A stretch of 22,210 nucleotides of DNA from Mesostigma viride (Eukaryota; Streptophyta; Mesostigmatophyceae; Mesostigmatales; Mesostigmataceae). The stretch spans positions 1 to 22,210 of the forward strand of contig RPFO01001131.1 in NCBI GenBank assembly GCA_009746045.1. Reading direction: 5' to 3'. This document shows, in pieces, positions 1 through 8,050 of the stretch (position 1 is the stretch's first letter; every line of letters starts with the position of its first letter). The notes beneath the pieces are model-generated. The model did no database searches and was not told where the DNA came from. It was given only the letters and a program-made list of their open reading frames with translations. A program made the translations under genes and the position numbers.

Positions 1-644
1 ATCAATTCCCTGTTTCGTCGAGGATTTTCGGTTCGTTCCGATAAATGCGACCATCTTACCACCCGGGGTCGCGACTGTTTGTGATTTCGGGTGTCCCTCG
101 GCGTCGACGGAGGGAAGGAGCGGGTACGACGGGTTCGGATACGGCGACCGGCTCGCCCCCTGTGGTTTCTTCTTTCGGGGTTTCCTCGTCCTTGGATGAA
201 TTCGGAGCGGATACGCCGAAGCCGGTTACGAGTGGGTCCGCCCCCCCGGGGTCTTGGATGGGGTAGTGGGAGGGTCCGTCGTAGGAGGGGGTGTGGACGT
301 GTCGTCGCCGCCGATCGGATTTGTGTCGTGTTCGTCGGACTCTCTTCGGGTGGCGCGTCTTCGGAGGCCGCGGCCGGCGAAGAAGGTTCGGGTACGGGAC
401 CGTACGGATCGCTTGACGTGTCGGACAAGGACATGGCCACGGGGTAGGCGTTGTCAGATTCCGCCCCGCCGTAGTACCCGCTGCCGTGCAAGACCTGGCC
501 ACGTCGGATTTGAACGACACTCAAGAGAAGAGATAGTTCTAGAAGGTCTCCGAGCTTTCTAGAAGGTCGTCGAGTGTGCAGGTTTCGTTCCAGAGACAAC
601 CCGTCCGAGTAGGCGCGGGCTACAAGGTCGTCTAACCTGTCCAT
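1..644 (-). pseudogene. Frame-broken disordered Pro/Thr/acidic-rich protein, runs off the left edge
   Basis: An ATG at 644 (minus) opens a frame beginning MDRLDDLVARAYSDG, followed by a hydrophobic stretch (DLLELSLLLSVV). Further on the protein becomes rich in Ser, Pro, Glu, Asp and Thr. Protein-like character changes frame about three times: near 345-355, at the C7 run 241-247 (a G run in the sense strand), and near 130-145. After the last change it stays open to position 1, so the C-terminus lies outside. The composition suggests an intrinsically disordered viral protein and I recognise no family. The start is divergent from the gene at 665 and only 20 bp from it, so the two share an A/T-rich start region. 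The last frame change is the least certain. The breaks may be sequencing errors. Confidence 0.45.
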
Positions 645-650
645 TTATTT
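643..650. promoter_or_regulatory. A/T-rich box between divergent starts
   Basis: ATTTATTT ends 14 nt before the ATG at 665 and overlaps the start of the minus-strand gene at 644. It stands out in GC-rich DNA. Similar ATTTAT boxes precede the starts at 2346, 10095, 11726 and 14931, so I read it as a TATA-like viral promoter element. No transcription data are available. Confidence 0.4.
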
Positions 651-664
651 GTAGCACAGGTATT

Positions 665-1045
665 ATGGACAAGCTTCTCAAGTGCGTGGACTCTTTGTCC
701 TCGGAGCTGGAGAGATACGTGTTTTCTCTGCCGGAAACTTACAAGGACACCGTCGAAGAGTTCGTGGTCTTGTACAATCTCGCCGTTTGCGGTCGCGTGC
801 TCGCGAGAGAGAAGTTCTTGCCCGAGAGTTTCGCCGAAATCCTGCACGACAGCGGCGTTACGTCGGACTGCGCCATAGACAATCTCACGCTCGGGAGCGA
901 GCACTTTTCGGACGACAAGGTTCGACTGGCCACGAAGCTCGCATACGGGATTCGTCACTACGTGCGGATCGCGCAGAACTCGGGCGGCGTTCGCGGCGCG
1001 CGTCCTCCCAGTCGCGACTCTAGTCGTCTCGTGATACGAAGATAA
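665..1045 (+). CDS. Uncharacterised 126-aa protein
   Basis: Complete frame from ATG at 665 to TAA, 126 aa. I do not recognise the family. The first 110 residues look like a compact, mainly helical domain with alternating hydrophobic and charged residues (for example LERYVFSLPETYKDTVEEFV). The last 20 residues are Arg/Ser-rich and probably a flexible basic tail. No signal peptide or membrane segment is visible. Codons are GC-rich at third positions like the neighbouring viral genes. It ends 10 bp before the next same-strand gene. Long frames antisense to this stretch are shadows. Confidence 0.75.
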   Translation: MDKLLKCVDSLSSELERYVFSLPETYKDTVEEFVVLYNLAVCGRVLAREKFLPESFAEILHDSGVTSDCAIDNLTLGSEHFSDDKVRLATKLAYGIRHYVRIAQNSGGVRGARPPSRDSSRLVIRR

Positions 1046-1055
1046 CGCACTCGCC

Positions 1056-2150
1056 ATGGCCAAACGCAAGTTCCGTGACGAATTGGGCGATCTGGACGAC
1101 ATGGACCGGGCGCTCGTCCAGCCTCTGTACAGGTCCTTGAACGAAGAAGAGATCCGTTGGGCCGAGCTGTTTGCGGAGTTTCTCGAGTCGAACCGGGTCA
1201 ACAAAGGACCGACGTTGACATCTTCCACGGAGCGCGTTTTCACGGCCTTTTCTGATTTCATGGAAGACAAGGGGTTTCCGAGATACGACCACGCGAGCGA
1301 GTTTCGCGCGGACAAGTGGCTCTGGAACGCGCTTTTCGAACGCCACGGGTTTTCGTGCGGAGGAGGTCTCGGGACAAAGAGAACCACGGGGTTCGCGGTG
1401 AACAATTCGAGGGACCCCGTGGTTTTTGGCGAGGTTCGCGAGGCGGACTTGTCAGACTTCCGCGTGTTTTGCGGCAAGACGAGACTCGCGTTGGTGGCAA
1501 ACGCTTTGTTGAGATACGCGGGCGACCTCGTGTCGGACGAACTCGTGAACGAGATCATCGACTCTTTCGACAGGACGGGGGTGAACAACCTCACGACCGA
1601 CGAGCGGTACAGGACCGCCCACCTTCACGCGTTGTTCTTGGGGCTGGTCGAGAACGACGTCCCCGTCCCCGTGGACGTGAAAGCGTGGATGATCGAGCAC
1701 AGGGCGAAGCTGAGCGAGAAAGTGCACAGCTACAACCCCGGCTTCAAGAGGTCGAAGTCGACCGACTTTTTTCAGGAGTACCTCCGCTGGCCGCCATGGG
1801 ACGCCCTCAGGACCGTCGAGAAGCGCGTCAAGAGGCCGGACGAGGAGGAGGACGAACCGTGTTGTCTCCCCTCGCCCACCGTGCGCACCGTGACTCCCGA
1901 AAAGGCAGCCGAGTTTGTGAAACTCCCTAGCGTCTCATTGGAACCGGATGGTTGGACGAAAATGAAGGATTTCAGGAACGCGTTCTTGGGAGCGTTCTTG
2001 CACGAGGAGCCGGCAGCGGGAAAGGGGAGGCCCACGCTGGACGACTTGCGCCTCGTGTTCGAGCCGCTTGGTCTCGAATTCGTTACGAACAAACGCCACG
2101 AGGGCGTGCGGTCCGACTGGGTGAAAGGGATTCGGATTTTTGCAAACTAG
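1056..2150 (+). CDS. Uncharacterised 364-aa protein with two possible winged-helix modules
   Basis: Complete frame of 364 aa starting MAKRKFRDEL. Two segments share a layout: residues about 55-116 (an F-x2-F-x2-F-like helix, Trp/Leu helix, then a Gly/Thr-rich hairpin ending TTGFAV) and residues about 300-364 (DGWTKMKDFRNAFLGAF, then LDDLRLVFEPLGLEF and a basic hairpin ending WVKGIRIF). The second resembles the winged-helix tail often found at the C-terminus of poxvirus D5-type primase-helicases and related viral proteins. That is an inference from pattern only; there is no helicase core here. An acidic patch (residues 263-268) separates the modules. A DNA-binding role is plausible. It follows the 665 gene by 10 bp, so co-expression is possible. 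Confidence 0.75.
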   Translation: MAKRKFRDELGDLDDMDRALVQPLYRSLNEEEIRWAELFAEFLESNRVNKGPTLTSSTERVFTAFSDFMEDKGFPRYDHASEFRADKWLWNALFERHGFSCGGGLGTKRTTGFAVNNSRDPVVFGEVREADLSDFRVFCGKTRLALVANALLRYAGDLVSDELVNEIIDSFDRTGVNNLTTDERYRTAHLHALFLGLVENDVPVPVDVKAWMIEHRAKLSEKVHSYNPGFKRSKSTDFFQEYLRWPPWDALRTVEKRVKRPDEEEDEPCCLPSPTVRTVTPEKAAEFVKLPSVSLEPDGWTKMKDFRNAFLGAFLHEEPAAGKGRPTLDDLRLVFEPLGLEFVTNKRHEGVRSDWVKGIRIFAN

Positions 2151-2345
2151 ACCGAAGTTCAGGGCTTAGCGGGTCTCTTTCTGGCATGTTTTCCGCACGT
2201 GGTCCTCCCCGGCCTGGCGGAGAACTTGCACCTCCGGTTACATCTGGTGGTACCCTTGCATCTCATGGATGGTGTATGGACTTATATTAATAAAAGGTTT
2301 TGTTGTCCACACATTTATGTTGCTTAGTAGTATTAGGACGCGAAC
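2151..2345 (+). promoter_or_regulatory. A/T-rich intergenic promoter region
   Basis: This 195-bp gap falls in GC content toward its end. It holds a TATATTAATAAAA stretch near 2283-2295 and an ATTTATG box at 2312-2318, 28 nt before the ATG at 2346. No gene is visible in it. The position suggests a promoter for the 921-aa gene. The A-rich stretch could also help end transcription of the upstream gene. Confidence 0.4.
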
Positions 2346-5111
2346 ATGACGATGAGAGAGGACGCGAAGATCCGAAATCTCATGAAGGATAAAACCTTCG
2401 ACGAGGTGTGGACGGAACTGTACAACGAGGCCGTCAGGGAAGGACACGCGGCAGAACAGAAGAAGAAGAAGAAGAAGGAGCACCAGCCGGAGATAGAAGT
2501 ACACACGGACGGGAATCTATATCGCCCAGATGAGGTGCACGGGCCAGGCGAGATCGGTGGGGAGGAATATCCTGGCGGTACTCCGAAAGCAGCACCAAGC
2601 GGGGTGTTCGGCGCGTCGACGACAGGCGGGTCGAGCCCGAGGGGAGACGCGACAGGTAGTGGGGGGGGGGGCGCGTCCTCTAAAGGCGCGACAAGTGGGT
2701 CGACGGAAGACGGGTCGGCCGCAAAAGGGGGTGGAGATGCAGCAGGCGGGCTAGGTCGTGGGGCGGATAGTGGTAAGAAAGACGGTTCGCCCCCTGAAGG
2801 CGCGAAAGGTGGGTCGCCGGCAGACGGATCGGCCGCAAAAAGGGGTGGAGATGCAGCAGGCGGGCTAGGTCGTGGGGCGGATGGTGGTGTGGGGGCAGTT
2901 GCGTCCCCTGAAGGCGCGATAGGTGGGTCGACGGCAGACGGGTCGGCCGCAAAAAGGGGCGGAGATGCAGCAGGCGGGCAGGTGGTGGTGGAAGACGGTT
3001 CTCTCCCTGAAGGCGCGATAGTTGGGTCGATGGCAGACGGGTCGGCCGCAAAAAGGGGCGGAGATGCAGCAGGCGGGCTAGGTCGTGGGGCGGATGGTGG
3101 TGTGGGGGCAGTTGCGTCCCCTGAAGGCGCGATAGGTGGGTCGACGGCAGACGGGTCGGCCGCAAAAGGGGGTGGAGATGCAGGAGTCGAAGCGCCCCCT
3201 CAATCGCGTGGGAAGGGTCTAGATGCACGAGGCGAGCACCATAAAACGGTTGTTGCGAGTCCACATGCAGAAGGGTCGTCCTCTTCAAATCCCAGTATAG
3301 GTGATGGCACGCGAGACGCCTTGCTCTCCAAAAGATCGGGTGATAGTACGCGAGGCGCGTTGCCCTTATCGAGTAAGAGTGATACGCCCGTAGATGGTGA
3401 TACAAGAGCGGGATCCATCTCTATACCGGATGGGGATGGGGGAGTAGGAGTCGGGTCGGCGTTATCTGGTGGTGTGTTTGGTGGCGGTGCACGAGGCCAT
3501 AGAAATGGTGATGAAACCCAGGAACCTAATAGATTGGTTACGTCGGATGGTGCCACACGAGACGAGGCCGAAGAGTATTTCGATGCTAAAGAAGATAATG
3601 GTGATGGGGGTGGTTTGGAACTTTCAGACATAGGTTTGGACCCTTCTTATTCACAACGTCTTTCAGACACGGCGAATTCTTTTCATAGTGAAAGTCTCGC
3701 ATCACAATCGGGTCATAACTGGTTGACAGATACGGCAACAAGTGACGAAACACTCGATCAGGGTCTGAAATACAAGTTGGGCAATCTTAAGAGTAGGAGC
3801 GACCCAACGTTCGACCGGGATACTGAACAGGAACCTTTTGAAATACTCGGTCGATCATTGCAATCGAAGGCACCCGGTCAACCTCTAGCAAGAAGGGTAG
3901 GTGGGGGGTTTTCGTATGGTCCACAAGCCAATAGAGATAACAATCCAGTTTATTTACGCAGGCCCGATGGGCCCATACGCGCATTTGGAAAAGGTTCTTT
4001 GACAGATCAGCGGGGTCAACGTGGCGCTACTGCAACATTGACGAGTGATACGGGTGATACAGTTACAAAGGGTGAACCACGCGGACTCCAACTCCAACAA
4101 CGAATTTTGAGCGCTCGGCAAGCGTGGAATGACACGCCGACACTCGCAATGCCTGAATCTTCACAAAAACCAGAGGTCGTTTCTGCCGCAAACCCCCCAG
4201 TAAGACTGTTTGACATAGTAAATCAGGACATAAATGAACGTTTGTGGCAAGGTATGGCAGGTGTGCACGCGCGTAAATTCAATCGCCCATTATCTGCGGA
4301 CGGATATTTAACGAGGAATCCACAACCAACTGAATTAATGAGAAAAACTGTTCACTTTATCCCTTCAGGGTCATACGTCGGTCAGGGTCAAAAGACATTG
4401 CCTACGGCCAGCGACACGGGTCGACTCGGCGCACCGATTGGGGGAGCGCATGAAGCGGCGGGGTCTCGGGATGGGAGCGTAGCTGAAGGGGGTGAACCCA
4501 ACCCCTCCGTGCCAGTAGATCTTCCGACACTGAATACAAATGTCAATACTGGCGCCACTACTAGCGCCCCGATGGGTAACTGGGCGTCCGCTAGACCACA
4601 TCCGGAGACAAACGTTGTAAGCAACAGACAGGGTTTCGTTGTGCCACATTCTAACGGAGGTACTGCTCACTTTCCGCCATCGGATGTTCGGGACTCAAAC
4701 GCGCATGGAGTGCAGAATGAATCGCATGCCCGCGATGACGCGGTGTTCGATTATAGTACGGCATCAGATAAATTGCCGGTCCATGACAGTGTCCATCTAG
4801 TAGGTAAGAATACGGCATCCGTTTCCTTGCCGTTTGATGACAATATCCACCTAGACCACTTGAGTCGCGTTTTCGGGGTTCTGGATAATAATGCTTCAAT
4901 GACCCCTGATGAATATTTAGTTAGAGACGTGATGCGACTGTTAAAGGATGTTTTTCTCCAGGACGTATCTAACTTCGACGAGACAAAAGGCGAGAACTAT
5001 GTATTCGAAAATGTAAAGGATGTTCCCGTAGTGCGCCCGAACATGACAAAGAGAGAAATGGGCAGGATATTGGACTCTCGCATCGGCCTGGCTTTAAAGT
5101 TGGATGAATAA
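2346..5111 (+). CDS. Large repeat-containing, mostly disordered 921-aa protein
   Basis: Single intact frame of 921 aa. The N-terminus (residues 1-65) is a charged helical segment with six consecutive lysines at 39-44. Residues about 66-290 are Gly/Ala/Ser/Asp-rich and hold the tandem repeats listed separately. Residues 290-830 are low-complexity, rich in Asp, Ser, Gly, Thr, Asn and Pro. The last 90 residues look folded: DNIHLDHLSRVFGVLD, then helices around RDVMRLLKDVFLQDV and KREMGRILDSRIGLALKL. An 11-G tract at 2661-2671 lies in frame. No signal peptide or membrane span is seen. The 3' two-thirds of the gene is clearly less GC-rich than its neighbours. A virion, tegument-like or scaffold protein would fit, but I recognise no family. 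The next gene starts 21 bp downstream. Confidence 0.8.
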   Translation: MTMREDAKIRNLMKDKTFDEVWTELYNEAVREGHAAEQKKKKKKEHQPEIEVHTDGNLYRPDEVHGPGEIGGEEYPGGTPKAAPSGVFGASTTGGSSPRGDATGSGGGGASSKGATSGSTEDGSAAKGGGDAAGGLGRGADSGKKDGSPPEGAKGGSPADGSAAKRGGDAAGGLGRGADGGVGAVASPEGAIGGSTADGSAAKRGGDAAGGQVVVEDGSLPEGAIVGSMADGSAAKRGGDAAGGLGRGADGGVGAVASPEGAIGGSTADGSAAKGGGDAGVEAPPQSRGKGLDARGEHHKTVVASPHAEGSSSSNPSIGDGTRDALLSKRSGDSTRGALPLSSKSDTPVDGDTRAGSISIPDGDGGVGVGSALSGGVFGGGARGHRNGDETQEPNRLVTSDGATRDEAEEYFDAKEDNGDGGGLELSDIGLDPSYSQRLSDTANSFHSESLASQSGHNWLTDTATSDETLDQGLKYKLGNLKSRSDPTFDRDTEQEPFEILGRSLQSKAPGQPLARRVGGGFSYGPQANRDNNPVYLRRPDGPIRAFGKGSLTDQRGQRGATATLTSDTGDTVTKGEPRGLQLQQRILSARQAWNDTPTLAMPESSQKPEVVSAANPPVRLFDIVNQDINERLWQGMAGVHARKFNRPLSADGYLTRNPQPTELMRKTVHFIPSGSYVGQGQKTLPTASDTGRLGAPIGGAHEAAGSRDGSVAEGGEPNPSVPVDLPTLNTNVNTGATTSAPMGNWASARPHPETNVVSNRQGFVVPHSNGGTAHFPPSDVRDSNAHGVQNESHARDDAVFDYSTASDKLPVHDSVHLVGKNTASVSLPFDDNIHLDHLSRVFGVLDNNASMTPDEYLVRDVMRLLKDVFLQDVSNFDETKGENYVFENVKDVPVVRPNMTKREMGRILDSRIGLALKLDE
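2661..2671 (+). repeat. Poly-G tract of 11 inside the 921-aa gene
   Basis: Eleven consecutive G residues encode a Gly run near residues 106-109. Both flanks are in the same protein-like frame, so this copy reads through. Such a tract is prone to slippage and could switch the gene on or off, or be miscalled. Confidence 0.8.
2697..3185 (+). repeat. Tandem repeat, about 114 bp unit, in coding sequence
   Basis: Protein residues 118-280 are tandem copies of a roughly 38-residue unit built on GSTADGSAAKRGGDAAGG, then LGRGADGG and a SPEGAIG tail. Starts are at residues 118, 156, 194, 227 and 265, with unit lengths 38, 38, 33 and 38 and a final partial copy. All length changes are multiples of three bases, so the frame is kept. 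The second and fourth units are very alike, which suggests recent duplication. The antisense strand is also open across the repeat, a by-product of its base composition. Confidence 0.85.
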
Positions 5112-5131
5112 AAGAATACGAAAAAAGAGAA

Positions 5132-5874
5132 ATGGAGAGCGCGGTTATACAAAAATTCGACGAAATAAAGAAAAACGAGGATTTGAGTGGTATGGGAGTG
5201 GATGAACTCCGAGAACTCTTAGAGAATCGCTCTCAGGGATCGTTATTAAGAATTCGTGACAAGTATGACAAAGAAAGAAGAAACACCGCCGAAAATTATC
5301 TTAGATGCGTTGAAGTCCCAGTATGTTGGCGTACTTCCACTAAATGAATACTTAAATGTGCTGCGTTTTGCAAAATCCAGCAAACTACCGCCATTTTTAG
5401 CAGGGGTGTCAGACAAAGACGTGTTCGACTCTATGGATTATGGCTTCGACATTCCACCCCCGCGCCCCGAGATTCATCAAACCCCGTTATTGTCCCTCTT
5501 TCTGAACACGACGCAGTTTTTGAAGACGACGATAATGCAATGCACGGCACAGGCTTGTTGGATGGGCACTATCAAAACTTCGCTTCCTCAGTCTCACAAT
5601 CAGAAGGTTTACATGATACGCCTGATCTCGACAGCTCTGATCAAATAGATTACGACCTTCTCGAACAATATCAATCTGATTTAGTACGTATCTTGAAGAG
5701 AAAGTGAAATGGCTCGCGTATGGTAACGATATGCAAAAAGAAGCCCTAAACGATTTCGAAGAACACAACGATTTTTCACGATTGTACAGTGGATGGGAGG
5801 CTGATGCAGATCAGATAAAAAGGGCACGCGAAGCCGCAATACCCTTAACTTTAAGACCCTCATATGCCGAATGA
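5132..5874 (+). pseudogene. Frame-broken acidic helical protein
   Basis: An ATG at 5132 starts MESAVIQKFDEIKKN, a helical segment of about 45 residues. Protein-like sequence then moves to a second frame (from about 5260: PPKIILDALKSQYVGVLPL), to a third near the C runs at 5455-5470 (acidic, Asp/Ser-rich), and again near 5677-5683. The last frame (WLAYGNDMQKEALNDF) ends at TGA 5872-5874, directly abutting the stop of the next minus-strand gene. I recognise no family. Base composition matches the preceding 921-aa gene, 21 bp upstream, and the pair may work together. Either three single-base errors or real decay would explain the breaks. A separate 71-aa protein at 5132-5347 is the alternative for the first part. 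Confidence 0.55.
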
Positions 5875-6441
5875 TTAGACGGGGCTAATGACAGCCGCTC
5901 GGAAGAACGCTAATCGGTAGGACGGAGGACCCGCGTCCGTTCTCCTCAACACGATATAGGTCAAAGTCTCGTCCGCCTGTGGCAGCGCGAGTCTCTCGCC
6001 GCTCACGGCGGCCCAGTTCTCCCCGTTACGGGCCTCGATGATCTTCTTTGCGGTGCGCACGTCCATGGGAAGGATCTGGTTCATCGACTTCGGCTCCATC
6101 GGGACATTGTTTGACATCGAGGGTGCGGGGACGATCTCGATCACGTCGATCTTCCCGTCGGCAACGAGCACGCGGAGGTACGGCGGATCGTTCGAGCTCG
6201 TCTTCGCGTCCTTCCACCCGACCGTTTCGAAGTCCAACGTCTTTCTTCGGAACTCTTCGTTGGTCATGCGGGAAACGGGGGTGATGTAGAACCCTTCAAA
6301 CTCGGGGTCGATCTGGTCCGCGGGGAGCACGATCGCGGCCTTTTGTTGTGATGTTCTCAGGCGATACATCACGGCCCCTATAACGAAGAGAGCGCCTACC
6401 ACGGCGCAGGCGACCAACATTTTTTTCGCTCGCTCGTCCAT
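5875..6441 (-). CDS. Single-pass membrane protein, 188 aa
   Basis: I place the start at ATG 6441 (MDERAKKMLVACAVVG), because the longer in-frame extension to 6597 overlaps a better small gene on the other strand. A short charged N-terminus is followed by one transmembrane helix at about residues 8-27 (MLVACAVVGALFVIGAVMYR). A soluble domain of about 160 residues follows with no cysteine cluster or recognised motif. The topology resembles N-terminally anchored NCLDV virion membrane proteins, but that is an analogy only. It ends exactly where the plus-strand gene at 5132-5874 ends. It probably shares the A/T box at 6500-6510 with the divergent 43-aa gene. Confidence 0.75.
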   Translation of the reverse strand: MDERAKKMLVACAVVGALFVIGAVMYRLRTSQQKAAIVLPADQIDPEFEGFYITPVSRMTNEEFRRKTLDFETVGWKDAKTSSNDPPYLRVLVADGKIDVIEIVPAPSMSNNVPMEPKSMNQILPMDVRTAKKIIEARNGENWAAVSGERLALPQADETLTYIVLRRTDAGPPSYRLAFFRAAVISPV

Positions 6442-6499
6442 TCCACGCTCGCGCGGTATCCAACAAAGTAGTCGGCGGTAAAAAAAAATATCGAAAGGA

Positions 6500-6511
6500 G
6501 TGTATATACTC
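6500..6511. promoter_or_regulatory. Palindromic TATA box between divergent genes
   Basis: GTGTATATAC is nearly self-complementary. It lies 14 nt upstream of the small plus-strand gene at 6524 and about 60 nt upstream of the minus-strand start at 6441. It could serve both directions. Confidence 0.45.
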
Positions 6512-6523
6512 GTTTCGATCACA

Positions 6524-6655
6524 ATGTTGCCAGCCAGGAGCAAGGTCACCGGGAGGTTCATCAAGCGCAGCCATGCCGGTCGCGCGCACCGCCGCAAGCG
6601 TTCGGGCCGGTCCCATCGTCCTCGTCAGCTGATGATGCCGTTCCAGGCCGTCTAG
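6524..6655 (+). CDS. Arg/His/Lys-rich 43-aa basic peptide
   Basis: A short frame from ATG 6524 to TAG 6653-6655 encodes 43 residues. Roughly 40% are Arg, Lys or His, with clusters such as GRAHRRKRSGRSHRPR, and there is no acidic residue. It lies in a gap between two divergent genes and has a TATATA box 14 nt upstream, which supports it as a real gene. Composition recalls protamine-like or core DNA-condensing viral proteins, or a nuclear-targeting peptide. That is inference from composition only. The opposite-strand N-terminal extension of the membrane protein would overlap it and is judged a shadow. Confidence 0.6.
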   Translation: MLPARSKVTGRFIKRSHAGRAHRRKRSGRSHRPRQLMMPFQAV

Positions 6656-6696
6656 TAAATATTTGTGTGCGTTATTATCATGATAAAACGGTCGAT

Positions 6697-7092
6697 ATGA
6701 ACGACGTTCCGAACACGACGGGGGCTCCCATATCGGTCCAGGCGGCGCCGGCGCAAGCATTAGACATCCAGCCTACGAAATTCGAGACGCCGACGTCCCT
6801 TATCCCCGCCGGTGGGTGGGGTGCGGACTTCGGCGTCCCTCTCGCCGTGGCCGCGCAGGCATTGAAGATGGCGGAGGCCCGCAATCCGTTGATTTTGAGA
6901 GAGCAGCCGATCGAAATCGATCCGCGCGTCTCGAACATGTTTCGCCAGCGGTTCATAGGCATCGACGCGAGCAGAAAGCCGGGAGATCCTGTCCCGAGGC
7001 CCGCCGGACGGGGCGAGGGCGCGGCCGCGATCGGGAAGCGCATCGAAGAAGCGATCATCGCGATCGAGAAAAAAAGCGTGCGAAAAATCTAG
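6697..7092 (+). CDS. Uncharacterised 131-aa protein
   Basis: I take ATG 6697 (MNDVPNTTGAP) as the start; an upstream in-frame GTG at 6667 is less likely. The first 45 residues are Ala/Pro/Thr-rich and probably extended. The middle (FGVPLAVAAQALKMAEAR) is helical. The C-terminal third is Arg/Lys-rich and ends in an IEEAIIAIEKK helix. No family is recognised. AAATATTT sits about 33 nt upstream at 6657-6664. The following small gene starts 24 bp downstream. Size and composition fit a minor virion protein, without proof. Confidence 0.7.
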   Translation: MNDVPNTTGAPISVQAAPAQALDIQPTKFETPTSLIPAGGWGADFGVPLAVAAQALKMAEARNPLILREQPIEIDPRVSNMFRQRFIGIDASRKPGDPVPRPAGRGEGAAAIGKRIEEAIIAIEKKSVRKI

Positions 7093-7115
7093 TCTTGTGA
7101 TAGGTATATTGAGAA

Positions 7116-7507
7116 ATGAACGTCGACGACGGCAAACGGGTCGTGGACAAGTCGATCGTCCGAGGTTTGGTGTTCGCGCCTGGCGCGGGCAACCGCCGGG
7201 CCGCCAACAACCCAATCGACGCGCCGTATGAACGCGCGTTCATCGAAGTCGACCGGGAGGCGACGCCGTTCGTGTTGCCCGAGCGGGCCGCGGAAGCGCA
7301 CAGGCGGATCCAGGGGGGGAGCTGAAGACCATGATGGACAGGTCGGAAGAGCGCCTCGCGCTGGCCGAGTTGCTCGTGGAGGAGTCTGCCGCCCGCCGCG
7401 CGGCTCGGTTGGACAGAGAGAGGGGAAACGAGAAGGCGAGAGTCGGGAAGAAGAAGACGATCTTGTTCGGCGGCCAATACGAGGACTTGTACAACTTGTC
7501 GTGGTGA
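7116..7507 (+). pseudogene. Small helical protein interrupted at a G7 run
   Basis: The frame from ATG 7116 (MNVDDGKRVVDKSIV) reaches a stop at 7323-7325, just past a run of seven G at 7313-7319. One base earlier in phase, protein-like sequence resumes (MMDRSEERLALAELLVEE). It continues as an Arg/Glu-rich amphipathic helix to TGA 7505-7507. The two halves read naturally as one protein of about 130 residues with a C-terminal charged coiled-coil-like region. Adding one G would restore one frame. Alternatively these are two short genes (69 aa and about 58 aa from ATG 7331). Function is unknown. Confidence 0.6.
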
Positions 7508-7524
7508 AGATCCTCGCCGTCTTT

Positions 7525-8016
7525 CTATCGGTGGGCCGCGACGATCTCGAACATCATGGCGAACAGCTCCCCGTTCAGGTCGAGCAGTTCCCTCGTGGGG
7601 GACGGGAGAGCGTAGAGTTCCACGTCGATGTCTGACGCGCTCGCGAGGTCGGGCGAGAACAGGACCGTGTCGTCCCTCTCGTTCATCGGGACGTACGTCT
7701 CGGTTCCGTTCGGCACAATGAAGAAGTGACCTCTGCCAGCGTACACCTGGGCCGGTTCCAGCGAGGACGCGGCTTGCGGGATGGCGGCGTGCACTTTGTT
7801 GATCTCGACGCCCCCGAGCTTGACGTACACGGCCGTGGAGAAAGGCGACGTCGCGGGCGTGGAGGCCCACATCAGCCGGCACGACTTCACGCCGCGGATC
7901 GGGTGGGGGAGCCGGAAGTTCGTCTCTCCTTTCAAGTTGGTCCCCGTGACGAGCAGCTGGATCCTTTTGTCCCTGCTAGCGTGCGGGCGGGCTACCCCGT
8001 CGATGACGCAGTCCAT
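7525..8016 (-). CDS. Beta-rich 163-aa protein, possible minor capsid or structural protein
   Basis: Complete minus-strand frame of 163 aa starting MDCVIDGVARPHAS. The sequence alternates short beta-like stretches (RIQLLVTG, SCRLMWAS, AVYVKLGG, HFFIVPNG) with Pro/Gly/Asn turns. It ends DVELYALPSPTRELL and a hydrophobic ELFAMMFEIVA strand. That layout resembles small beta-sandwich structural proteins common in large and polinton-like DNA viruses. It is a visual impression and I cannot name a family. An A/T box (ATAATTATAT, about 8033-8042) lies 17-26 nt upstream. The gene faces the 7116 gene tail to tail, 17 bp apart. Confidence 0.7.
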   Translation of the reverse strand: MDCVIDGVARPHASRDKRIQLLVTGTNLKGETNFRLPHPIRGVKSCRLMWASTPATSPFSTAVYVKLGGVEINKVHAAIPQAASSLEPAQVYAGRGHFFIVPNGTETYVPMNERDDTVLFSPDLASASDIDVELYALPSPTRELLDLNGELFAMMFEIVAAHR

Positions 8017-8050
8017 TTACCATAACAAAAACATAATTATATCGGCACCG

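Noticed and set aside
537-568. Two copies of TTCTAGAAGGTC 20 bp apart, resembling heat-shock elements
   Set aside because: They fall inside the minus-strand coding start and the spacing is not otherwise supported; probably chance or a small local duplication.
632-1594. Long minus-strand frame of about 320 codons
   Set aside because: It lies antisense to two well-supported plus-strand genes and its Ser/Arg-rich translation follows from their codon bias.
2680-3405. Minus-strand frame with His/Leu-rich repeats
   Set aside because: It mirrors the tandem repeat of the 921-aa gene; repeat periodicity in multiples of three keeps the antisense strand open.
5875-6597. Longer N-terminus for the membrane protein, from 6597
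   Set aside because: The extension overlaps the basic 43-aa gene and its TATA box, and the internal ATG gives a conventional membrane anchor.
6657-6664. AAATATTT, like the Marseillevirus promoter motif
   Set aside because: I saw it only once upstream of a gene here, so it cannot place the virus in that family.
7055-7882. Minus-strand frame of about 275 codons
   Set aside because: It crosses three smaller genes on both strands, is Arg-rich and has no folded-looking segment.
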